A stretch of 64,000 nucleotides of DNA from Axinella damicornis. Lineage: Eukaryota > Porifera > Demospongiae > Axinellida > Axinellidae. A program made the translations under genes and the position numbers. This document shows, one piece after another, positions 29,201 through 41,600 of the stretch. Each line of letters starts with the position of its first letter. Position 1 is the stretch's first letter. The notes beneath the pieces are model-generated. The model was not told where the DNA came from, did not search any database, and was given only the letters and a program-made list of their open reading frames with translations. The stretch lies in assembly GCA_963931865.1 (NCBI GenBank), contig OZ007508.1:17489762-17553761 (forward strand), given 5' to 3'.

Positions 29201-32200
29201 TGAAGTGCTGTGTCCACAAACACCCTACTGTCTGGAATCCTGCCCCTTACCTTACATCCTACCAGTGGGTGGAGTTAGTTGGGAGGTAATCTGATCTCTG
29301 ATTGCTCTTGAGGTGTCTCTAAGAATGTGAACCGGTTGCAGAGTATATGTTTGCATGCTGTAGTTAGGAGTCCGACTACGAACAGTCATCATCAGGATAG
29401 TGGTTAGTCAACTTGGTGGTTCCCATTGCTGCTAAGCTTCCTGGTGATCCCTGCTGTTATTGCAATCCTCATGCACGTGAAGTACTATCCAGTGGCCAAC
29501 CCTTCCATCTGTTGTAGTCCCACTTGGTAAGGTCCCACTTGTGTGGTCTCCAAGGAGTGACCTGTGTTCTCCATGCAAGGACTGAGGAACACTTTGCAGT
29601 CTCCATGAGCTAGCGGACGGGGTCTCTGCACTGTGGTTGGTCTGCAGACTTTAAACTTTAACTCAGTCTTTCTATACTGCTTTTGTTGCTTGTAGTACAT
29701 AGCTACCTAGCACTAACGTTGAAGTAGCAAATGGGTACGTTTGGGACAGCATTGACTATTCCACCCACATGCATCCTAGTCGAGAGGAAATTTTAGCAGT
29801 GTTCAGGCTGGATAAGATACACCTTCTGAATTGCTATCTGAACTTACTTCTATGCCATCAATGGCTCAATACGCCCTTGATGACACGTGTTGGAGTGTTT
29901 CACTAGTGCTTGTGTGTGTTCCACCAGTTCTTGTGTGTGTTCCGGATGGTTCCGTACCACAAGGTAGCAAGTGATACATGATGTGATGACACATAATGTA
30001 CAAAACTTACATGCCATCTTGTCTGGGAAGGGATGTGTATGCATCAAATACCGGTCTGTGGTAGCCAATGTTCCTACTAGTGTGTGTGTATGGATACACA
30101 GTTAGGATGTTCCAGTTGGCTTTGTGAGGTCACTACTGTACTGCATGCATGGTTGTAACAGATGGCATCACCTACTTACGTGTACTATAACATTCGGGAG
30201 GAAGTTTAAAGTACAGTGCTCACTTGCACATGTACAATGGCTAGTACTTGTGTTGTAGCCTCTTTGATCAGTTGAGGTAAGAGGAAGGTATTAACATGGC
30301 TGTCCTACAGTAACAGCTCTGTAGACTCAGCTCCGTAGACTCAGCTCTGTAGGCTCAGCTCTGTAGACTCTGCTCCGTAGACTCAGCTCGTAGACTCAGC
30401 TCTGTAGGCTCAGCTCTGTAGACTCAGCTCCGTAGACTCAGCTCGTAGACTCAGCTCTGTAGGCTCAGCTCTGTAGACTCAGCTCCGTAGACTCAGCTCT
30501 GTAGACTCAGCTCGTAGACTCAGCTCTGTAGACTCAGCTCTGCATACTCAGCTCTGCATACTCAGCTCTGTAGACTCAGCTCTGCAGACTCAGCTCTGTA
30601 AGAAGAACTTCAGCATACCATTTTACTCCTGGGAACGTGTCATGTCATGTATACGTACGGCACAAAGCTGAGCTGGTCGTCACCCTATTCGGCTGTGTCC
30701 ACTGTTTTTGACACCACATTGTCCATGTACATGATCCTCTACGTGCCTAGTACAAATGTATGTGTGATTGCTGAGTAGCAGCTATTGATAGTGAAGAAGG
30801 TGTAGGTTCGTACCCAGGTCTTCACACCCCAGCGTAGTAATGCAGCGACAGGCGCTGGGGTGAGAAGGCCTGGGTAAGAGGTTGTGCTGTTGATGGTAAA
30901 CTGAGCTTGCATATTGCAGGTTAATTGTTTACAGGTATGCAGCAGTACACAGCAGTCCATTAGTGCATGTACTGCTTCAAAGAGCAGTGCTAAGCTCTCA
31001 GCTCAAATGTTTTCACATTTTGGTGCATGTTGTCATGGAGATTTCACCAGCTGCAATTATGCCTTTTGGCAAAGAGAGCTGTACTCTCCCCAGAGCAGTC
31101 ATTCTCTCCACTGGGTTAAAAATCTTTTTGATAGCATGTGCCAATTCTCCCCGCCCTCCCAGCATTAACATGCGCATGTTAGCACCACAGGCATTGTTTT
31201 ATCATGTGTGAACGTACAGCTGTAGTGTTCCTGTAGTGTTCCTGTGGGTAAGTGTACATGTAGGTATGTGTTGCGGTAGTCAAGCTTAAGTATAGTCTCG
31301 GTCCCAGACCCAAACCATCCCCAGCGTGGATCGATTCCAGTATCATGCGCTGGGGTTGGTTTGGGTCTGGGGCCGAGACTAGCTTAAGTACTGCTGATGG
31401 TAGAGGTAGCTCTGTCACCCAAGTGGATTAGATCTGAAAGGCTAGGAATATCTGACCTCTACTCTAGCCTGTGGTCTCCATCTCCCCGTCACCCCAGCAT
31501 AGCTGATGTGGCCTGGTGTTGGCGAAACGTGCACCCTGCATAGCGGGTGACTCCAAATTTAGTAACCTAGTGTAGCAAACTGAGGGAGGTGTGGTTCATT
31601 GCCTGTTTGATTGTGTTGTGTATGCAGGAAGATTAGCCTATGTTCATGTTCAGTTGAATCAAGAACTGACTTAGCCTCGTTCCCAGGCCGAGGTTCTCCT
31701 CCATCTCTCGTGCCTGGGAACGAGGCTAGAACGGACTGTACTGCCGGTTGCAACCTGGTGCTTGGAGTGTTGGGGCGTGTATCATGGTGTTGAAGTCACT
31801 ACACCTGGCGTGTGTGATGGCAGTCTCATGGTCAGACTCCAGGTGTGGGCTTGGCAAGCATTACGCTGAGATCAGCATATGCTGTAGAAGGATGTCCTGG
31901 TTCGAAACCTAGGAAGTTTGGTGTGCCACGATTTCCTGTTGTGTAATATGCTTAGGCTGTAAACGCTAGGGATGGGGTTGGCAGATGGTTTGGTGGATGG
32001 GTAGGTGTATGCATTGGTAGAAGGCCTTACTGCCAATACGTCCATCCACTCAGCTGACTGCTTCTCTATTCCCCGTTCATACTTGAAGCTTGATCTAGCC
32101 GCATCATCTGATATAAATGAGGGACTCCTCCTTACTTGTTGGTACATGTAGTATGTTGAAATGGAATTTGCTGACCCAAGCGTGTGAGCTTATGTATGGG

Positions 32201-33978
32201 GACGTCCTGCATGGAGAAATCATTACAGAGGTAGAAACCTGGAAGGATGGTGGGGGCACCCTGGGATCCCCCCCAAGGATTTGTGGCAGGTGTGATAGCC
32301 TCGTTCCCAGGTGCTCGGTAATTACCGAGCCCCTGGAAACGAGGCTACGGGTGTGGGAACTGCGAACCAATTTGTAGTAAAAGGGGAGTCTAGAAATATC
32401 TCCAACAATGTGTTTGAGCTTGTAGCCAGCTATTTGGGGTCCCTGGAGAACACCCGGGGGAACCTCAGAGCGCGTGCCCCCAGACCTTGCATGGAATGTG
32501 GGCTCCCCCCAGCATGTGAGTTCCCCAATGTGGATTCCGCTTCTGAATGACAGATTGAAGCCTCCCTACTTTGGAGAAGTATTCTGGTACTGTTGCTGCA
32601 ATGTAAACGTAATGACAACTACTACTGGCTTGCTTCTTATGTCTGCAAGTGGGTGTACTACATGTCTGGTGATGTTCCAGTACATGTGCCCAGTACTCCC
32701 TGTCCCTTTCTTAACATGTTCTGCAGGCATCCCAATGAGCCACTGACACTGACACTGAGTATATACATGTGCTCAGTGCTGGTGTCAGTGGTGCAGTGTA
32801 CAGTCATCAGGAGGGTATCCTCTCTCTCTGTCTGTTCTGCAGGCATCCCAATGAGCCACTGACACTGACACTGAGTATATACATATGTGCTTAGTGTCAG
32901 TGTCAGTGGTTCAGTGTTCAGCTGTCAGGAGGGTGTCATCTCTCTGTCCTTGTTCTGCAGGCGTCCTAATGAGATCTGTGTGTCCTGGTCAAGAAGGGGG
33001 CGGAGACTTATCACAAAGGTCAGTGAACCCTAGGGAGAGGGATGTACATTTGTAAGTACAAGTACGTAGCTTAGCTCACTTCAGCTACATAATGTACTGC
33101 CCTCTCATATTTGCCTGTGTGAGCAGTTCAGCACTGGCCAGCTTTCTGTGCAGAGGTCTGACGAAAAGTGACTTTGGCAAATCAATCAGCTAGGCGAAAA
33201 CTTCAAGAGTGTTTCTCTCCCAAAGCCTCAGTAGAGAAGAACCTGAGAACATTAACAAGCTCAAGTAGCTCAAGGAAAGCCTAGCTGAGGAATGGGGCTA
33301 TACAGTGGAAGCAGAGGCCCTGGAATGTGAAAGTGCGACTAGTCAGGCACTGAACCCACCCACCTCCACGTACCGTTCCCACCCTTTCTGCTGGCCCAGA
33401 GCCAATCTCAAGGACATTGCAGGACGTTGTGTCAGAATTTGCATAGCACAGTAATGAAGTTCTTTAATAGCTGGCACATGATGCCACTATAGATGTTGTA
33501 GCTAATGACACACTCATGCTACTGCCGCGTACTGTATTGTTCCGCTAGTGACGGAGGTGGAGGGTCTGGTCGAGTTTACTTCTTTTCCTGCACTACAAAT
33601 TTCTTCTCCAAGTCCGACGCTGACCTGCTATATAGGTTCTGTGGATGTGGCAGTGGATGTGGCACAGTGATAGCAAAATGTAGCTATATATTACCCATAC
33701 CCTCATACCTAGTCTTGGTACCAGACTTCGGAGTCTGGGACTGAGCATACCGTACTGTATTCCAATTGAAACTGCATAGTATTGTTGTTTCCTTCAGTTT
33801 GCAACTGTAAGATTGCATGAGCTGCCATGTTCCCAGAGACTGTGCAGCAAGCGCAGCCTGGGAACAAGGCTAACTGGAATGTTGAACAACATCCCTCTTG
33901 GCACAGGACTGAGTTACAAATTAAATGCACCCTCCACACACACACGCGCGCACACACACACTCACACACGCACGCACG

Positions 33979-34043
<65 letters not shown>

Positions 34044-35658
34044 CCGCCCATGGCAGCTGTCTCCCGATAGCAAGATGCGTGGAGTGGTGGTGTGGCCAGA
34101 GCCTGAGACAATGGAGATTACCGTCACACTCTACAAGGTCAGATTTGAAGCAGCTGCACATTTTTGTTGTTTTGGCGTCAAGGTAGCAGACTCCTGGTAG
34201 TGCGAAATTGTTCTGCGCACCAAGAGTGCAGTTGCCGTTTCATCTTGCAGCCCATAGACTGTCATTCCACCAGTGAATGGACTTGCCTCCCCATCCTCTT
34301 TCCTGACCTTCCTCTCCTTTTCCTCCTATCACTCTCCCTCTTCTCTTCCGCCTCTTTAAATTATTTTTCTTCTTCCTCCTTCCTCTCCACCTCCACTGCC
34401 TATCCCTCACCCCTCCTCTCCTCCTCCCACTTCATCTTCCTCTTCTTCTCCTCCCCCTTCCCCTCTTCCTCCCCTCCCCCTTCCTCTTGTCTTCTCCTCC
34501 CCTCCTCCTTCCCCTCCTCTCCCTATTCCACCTTCCCCTTCTCTCCCCTTCCCCCTCTTCTTCCTCCTCATCTTCCTCTTCCTCCCCCTCATCTTCCTCT
34601 TCCTCTCCCCCCTCTTCTTCCTCTTCCTCTCCCCCCTCTTCTTCCTCCTCTTACTCCTCTTTCTTCTCCCCCTCTTCCCCCTCCTCCTCCTCCTCCTCCT
34701 CCCCCTCCTCCCCCTCCAGGGTCCAAAGGATAAATCTTATGAGACAAAGGAATGGGAATTTACTGTCATCGATGTAAGCTCACTTGCACTTTGATACCAG
34801 ACACGTCTTGTTGTATGCCTACATGTACTTTGTTAAATGTCGAAGCATGTTCAGTTGTGTGCACCGTGTGTCTACCTAGCCTCGTGTCTACCTAGCCTTG
34901 TTCCCAGGCTCCTCCCCAGCTTTTTGTTTTTGACAGTATGTGACAAAAAACTGGGGAGGAGCCTGGGAACGAGGCTAGTGTCTACCCCTGACATACAATG
35001 TAGGCTACTAACATGCTACGTATAAGCAACCAACATTTTGATGTATGTGTTGAAAGTGTGGACCTGTGAATGCGGACTTTCTCTGCAATGATGTCCGTCT
35101 GATAAACACTCTTGCATGCGCTCACTCCACATGTACAGGTGGACCCCATGGGCAAGCGCAAGGTGTTAGCAGTGACGTCCATCAACATGGTACGCTATGC
35201 CTCCTCCCTCCCCTTCGACCACGACCTCCACCTCCGTCTGAAGCCAGTCTCCTGCAAGATCAAGAAGGTCATCCTGCAGGTGTCCATCAACTCCATCTTC
35301 CTCAGGGAGGGCAAGGCAACGTGAGTGACGGGAAGGAGGACCTCTCTCGCATACAAAGTACAGCTGGCACAATGTAGTGATTTGGGTCCAGTATACAGAG
35401 TTTATTCCCTAGTGGTGAACACTTTGACATAACGCGGATGCCTTACATGGGTATAAATACCTTCTTCTTGGAGACCCAGTAGAAATGATCTAAGTAATTA
35501 ATAACCTGTGCGTGCCCACTCTCCTTTCAGAGATGATGACATGATAAGTATTGCCAGTCAGATGAGCATCTCGAACCTGTCCACCATCGGCTTTCTGGAA
35601 GATGATGATGATGACGAAATGCTCTGGTGGGTCAAGACCTTGGGATAGGTGGGGGGTT

Positions 35659-35692
<34 letters not shown>

Positions 35693-38600
35693 TGTGGGAT
35701 GGGGTGGGGGGAGGGGGAGGAAGGGTGGAAAGCAACCTGTCCACCATCGGCTTTCTGGAAGATGATGATGAAATGCTCTGGTGGGTCAAGACCTTGGGAT
35801 GGGAAGGGTGGAAAGCAACACAGGAGAAGGGAGAAGGAAAGAGGGGAGGAGGGAAAAGGAGGAAGGCTGAATGAGAGGAGGAAGGATGTGTGAGGCCTGA
35901 TATCAAAACAAGTCTTGTGTCTTCGTTAAATACTTACCGTTCATCTTCCTTCACTCAGGTACGGAGGTCGCTCTGTGTCTCCACCAACAGTAAGATATTT
36001 CACTGTATCAGTAAAAATAAAGCATGAGAGGAATCCTACTCGCAAGTAATGCATGTATTATTGCAGGTTCCAGACTCTGTGCTCTCCACTGACAAACTGA
36101 TCAGTAAGTGACCTTTGAACTTCACTGTGTTTTTGTTGTGTTTATACTTACACCACTTGTATGTGTCCTTACTGCATGACTAGCTGTATAATCTTGTGAG
36201 TGTGCTCATGCATGGAACGCTAACTCTGCTAATTTTTGGAGGCTTGGGAGGGAAGACAGGCAATGTATGGGTCTCTTCTACCCCCAGTCACCTGTTGGCT
36301 CCTTGTGGCCCTTGCAGTGCCACATACACTGAGGCCAACATGTAAAGCATACGGTTGGAGTTTCAATTGTGTGGTACATGTAAATAGATTGCATTTCCCG
36401 GTCTTGAAGACAAATATTTTTGCATGTTGCACACCCGAAGCGAACTTGCAATTCACAATTATTAATTCAAAATGGTAGAGTATTGCACTTGGAACCCTAC
36501 CTTGGCGATGGATAGTGCAGATAGGAATTAATGTGGTCCATGTTGTGGTGTATAGGAGTTCTGATTCTATATTCTCAAATGACCTGAACTCTTACATGTT
36601 TGTGAGTTACCTTGTGGGGGTAGATGCATACCCTTTGGTGAGTGGTCTAGCCTCTAGACCCTCTCCGCCCAGCCAGGCAGAGAGCGGCTAGTGAGTGAGG
36701 AGTTACCGTCCTTTTAACTGATGAATGATTATGGCCACTCCCTTTTTAGTTTGTCAATTGCTCACTCAATATTTAAGTTGTGGAGTTCAGAAACTGATTT
36801 GGGCAGACTGTTAATGGTTGTTGTGTTCCTCTGTGCAGAGTGGGCTCAGGAGGTGGTGGAGGGCTACAGAGGAGTGAAGGTCACCAACATGACCACGTCG
36901 TGGAGGAATGGCCTGGGGTTTCTTGCCATCATCCACTACCACAGACCCGATCTCCTGTAAGCCTCTCTAGTGCGACCTGTGTACGTATATACATAGACCC
37001 TCAGTGTACACTTGAGGTTAGTAACATCTACACGTATGGAAGGATTAATGTTGCAACCGCACACTGTGGGCACATCAATGTGCTGGAGCCTGGGAGTAAG
37101 CCATGGCCACTTGAGCATGGATATAGACATTGTGAGGTCAGGCCTAGCCACTGGAGCCTGTGTATAAGCCCTGGCCACTTGAGCATGGATATAAGGCCTA
37201 TAGACATTGTGAGGTCAGGCCTATAGCCACTCCCTGGGTATAAGGCCTAGCCACTGGAGCCTGTGTATAAGGCCTAGCCACTGGAGCCTGTGTATAAGGC
37301 CTAGCCACTGGAGCCTGGGTATAAGGCCTAGCCACTGCACAGAGACTAGGTTTAATGCCTAGAGTGGAGCTGCGGTAAAAGGCCTTGCCACTGGAGCCTG
37401 TGTATTCAGCCTAGCCACTGCATGAAACCTAGGGCTGTCAACGCCTTGTTAGGCTTCTATACACTTGCTGTAGCTGGTAGTGTGCAGGAGTAGAACCACC
37501 ACTAGTGTGTTGTGTGTTGCTAATGTGTTCATGACATGTTACATGGTACTCACCTCTGTGCAGGGACTATGAAATGTTGTCTCCAACCAGCGTCAAAGAA
37601 AACAACAGACTTGTAAGTAACCAATTTCCACCCACTCTGCACGTTAGGACTCATTCACAGCAAACATGCCCTCACAGGGTCCCATTGCACTCACACGGTC
37701 CCTATGCCTTCATAGTGTCCCAGGGTACATGTATAGTGTACTGACAGGGTTCTGCCGCCCTCTGAGAGTCCTAGTCCTTCCGACAAACCTTTTCCCTTTT
37801 CTGTGACAAACCTGTGCTAAAGTCCTTATCTGCACGTGTTGTATGTCCATCTACTGTAGGCCTTTGAGATTGCTCACGGTCTTGGTATCTCCTGCTCCCT
37901 CACTGCCAACATGATGCTCACCTCGACGGTCCCGGACAAACTGGCGGTGACCTCCTTTGTGTACCAGATGTACCAGTACTTCACCAGAGCCATGCAGTCG
38001 GCCATCACCAGACCCGACAATGTCTCCGGTAGCAGCCAGCAGAGCCCCACTGGCAGTAAAACCTCCCCATTTGACCTCTCTGCCTTTGACAGGTTCACTT
38101 TCGACAAGCTCTCCCCCGTCGCATCACCGCTATCACACAGCAATCAGATTCTGAATGTCTACTCAAGACACTCGAGGGACAACAGTTTGGCTGAAATCCC
38201 ACCTGAAGACCTCCCGGTTAGTCCAGCCCGGCGCTGGAGCGCAGGGGCTGTGAATGACAAGACACATGGAAACCCTAAAGCGGCCAGTGAGATGTTGCAC
38301 TCCACTCCCAAGAAAGCACCCAGGGAGGATGACGGTACCCATGCAGCTGACGTTAATGTTCCCAATGACACTGATCGGAGAGCTCAACAAATCAGTGAGC
38401 CCAGTCTGGCAGGACAGTCTGGTCCAGGTGTCGTACTGGGTGATGCTGGGAGGGATCATCCTGAGAGCACTGTCAGTGCAGTTCGGAGAAGTAGTCTGGA
38501 GTATCAGGTGCAGCCTGAACCAGCGGACACACCTGCTGGTGTGGTAAACGGTCACCTGTCTGCGGAGGAGGAGAAGGATGCTTCGGTTCCCAGTGGAGTA

Positions 38601-41600
38601 GGAGACAGAGCACTCGAGTTTGAGAATCTTGGTGAGAGTGAGGACTCCATGTCGGAGCCCCCCACCGGAAGCTCCTGCTCACTGGACGAGGAGAATTTGA
38701 GGTTTGTATGTGTACCTGCTGGCTCCAGTTTCAGTGCTTGTGTGTGTGTGTACACTGCCAAGCAGCTCATCCATTACAAGAGTGCATGATGAGTGAAAGT
38801 GATGACATCATCATTACCACAATGAAGATGATGTCATCATGCACTCTTGTCCATTACTATTGTGTAGCTATAGCATATCATATCTGGTATGAATAGGACA
38901 CAATGCTTGATTGGGTCTGTTGTTTTATGAGGGAGAAGCTGTACAATATTACGATATCACAGTTTCAATGCATGGGCCTGTTTTAGCCTTGTGGGCCTTT
39001 TATCAGGTGCATGCTAGCCTCGTTCCCAGGCTCCTCCCGGCTATTTGTCGCATACAGCAAACGGTTGAGGAGGAGCCTGGGAACGAGGACAATGAGCTGA
39101 GGAGGAGCCTGGGAACGAGGACAATGAGCTGAGGAGGAGCCTGGGAACGAGGACAATGAGCTGAGGAGGAGCCTGGGAACGAGGACAATGAGCTGAGGAG
39201 GAGCCTGGGAACGAGGACAATGAGCTGAGGAGGAGCCTGGGAACGAGGCTAGTGCATGCGATGTACATGCATAGTACAAAGCATACACACGGACAGTTTG
39301 GCAGCTACATGTACCTTCACTGTCAGTCCTGTCTTGGTGTACAGACTTTGTGGCACTCTCCAGTAGAGCTCAATAGGTTGTTTGGACAATTATTTCCCCT
39401 TCTTGCTCTTTAACTTGGTCACATGTTTGTTTACACGTATGTACTAAAGTAAGCTATTTTCACTTCCTTTTCTTAATCAGGTGGTCTAAAGATGGAGAGG
39501 ATGAACTGACTCCAGCAAACAGGGAAGTAACACCAGGCAGTGCAGAGAACGGAGTACGACAGCATCCAGCAGTACGTCAGACACCCATATCTTGTGTGTG
39601 TGCGTGTGTGTGTGTTGGGGGGGGGGGGGGGGGGGGGGGGGGGTGTACTGTATGTACTGTGCTTGAGTGTGGTGTATGTGTATGTACACATGTAGTATGA
39701 AAACTGTGTGTGTGTGTATTCATGCAACGTTTGTTGTTTGTGCAACACCACATGTAGGGAGATTCCAAACCCCATCGCAAACTGCCAGCGATACCTGTGG
39801 ACAACTCCCCTGAAGCTCTGGATAAGGTACAGCCATGCTAGTGTTTACCAGTGACTTACTGACCTGATCTGCTGGAGACTTTCTTTCCTGTGGACCGTGT
39901 AACCCAGGCTATTGTGGGTCTGATTGCTAGGAACTTCCCAGCATTAACAATTCTGTATCTCCATCAGGCCAAGAAAGAAGAGCGCCGGAAACGGGCACAG
40001 GATTTGCTGAAGCAGGCCAACATCCCCAAGAATATTCCCGCCATCTTTGATACTCCGTCTCGTCCCACAAGAGTGAGTTCAATGCACCTCGACCCTGATC
40101 ACAATGCAACCATACAAGATAGATACACTATACTGTCATACTTCTCTTCCTAGCAACCGAATGGAATAGCATAATCAACAGCTGCTTAATTGAATACAAC
40201 ACCTTTAGCATTGTACTGGCCTACTCTACTGACACAGGAAATAGCCACCATGCCTTGACACATAAACAGCTCTTAGCATAATCTCCATATCCTTAGCTCA
40301 CACACATAGGTGCAATTCACAGGTATACTTCTGTCCGTCACTCATACCAATGGTAATACAGCGTTGTGTTTTGCCCTCCTAAGTGTGTTACCATATATAA
40401 TATCTATGGTGTTACCAAGTGTGCAAAATCTGTCAAGTAGTATAGAATAGCCTAACGTAAACTGCTCTCTGTCTTCCAAGTTCCAGTGTGTACATTTTGT
40501 GTGCATCAATCTAGCCCAAGGTGGATGATCCTCGGAAGGCTGTGTACAGGGAGGAGGCTATAAAGATGCTGAATGAAGCAATTGGCTCCCCAAAGACTGA
40601 CAGGAAAAGTGGTGCAGCTGATCCACCTTCTTCTGGCAAAGTACAAGACTCTCTGCTGACGTCGGAAGGTAGCAGTGCTTCTTTGAGCACAACTGACGAA
40701 GAGAGTCCGTTCCCAAAGGTGAGGAAGAGCAAATATGAGGTCTTGGAGACTAAGAGAGCAGATCCTTCAGGGGGGATTCTGAAACACAAAGTTCAAAGTA
40801 GGGAAAGACCAAGAACTGCCGAGTCCCGAAGGAAGCCAGATCTTGATAATGTACCTCCAGCAAATGGAGAGATTGAACAGCACATTGTGAGAACTAGTGC
40901 CAGCGAATCTGGCTTGAAAAAGGGTGGTGCAGAGACTACTGGAATAGATGATGCTGGGCAGTTGAATCAGAGGAGGTCGTCTGAAGGAGCGTTGGCAGCT
41001 AATAAGCCTATTGCAAAAGTTCGTAGTGATATTATGTCTCAGCAGAGGCCTAGGAGTGCGAGTGCTAGAACTGGTGGGGTGCCTTCCGACCAAAAGCGCA
41101 GGCCAAGGAGAGTCCTTCCTGTTGCAAAGCCAGTATCAGGCCGTCCTTCGTCGGCCGCCCTTCGGATCGCACAAGAGAGACAGCAGCCCAAGAAACCTGA
41201 CGTTCAGCTGGAGGATGTTCGGCCAGATGTGGAGCCGGATGGTGACACAAGAGAAGCAGAGCCGGCAGAGAAGCTGGTCCAGCATGGTAACAGTACTGAA
41301 GGTGACAAGGCTGATCAGAATCCAGTAGCATCCGAAACGGTCACTTCTACTGCTGAGATATCTACTGAGGGTATTCTTGAGCGGAGTGTTGGAACTTCTC
41401 CGTGCGCAACAACTCTACAAGTAAGTGAACTACGTTGCATGTATATAGGTAGATCGAGAGTGGCCTTAATGGTCAACTGCATGTTCCTTTCTCCAGAGTC
41501 CCTCAGCATGGAGTCGGCACAGTGAAGACCTCTCTCAGGTATGCCCCATAATGCCTGATGGGTACATTCTTCTGCCCCCCTCCCCCCCCCCCCCCCCCCC

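Noticed and set aside
34164..34777. 189-aa and 96-aa Pro/Ser/Leu-rich frames
   Set aside because: They are translations of the intronic pyrimidine tract between two well-supported EHBP1 exons.
38983..39288. Minus-strand frames with repeated [16 protein letters not shown]
   Set aside because: Translation of the tandem MITE arm array, not a protein.
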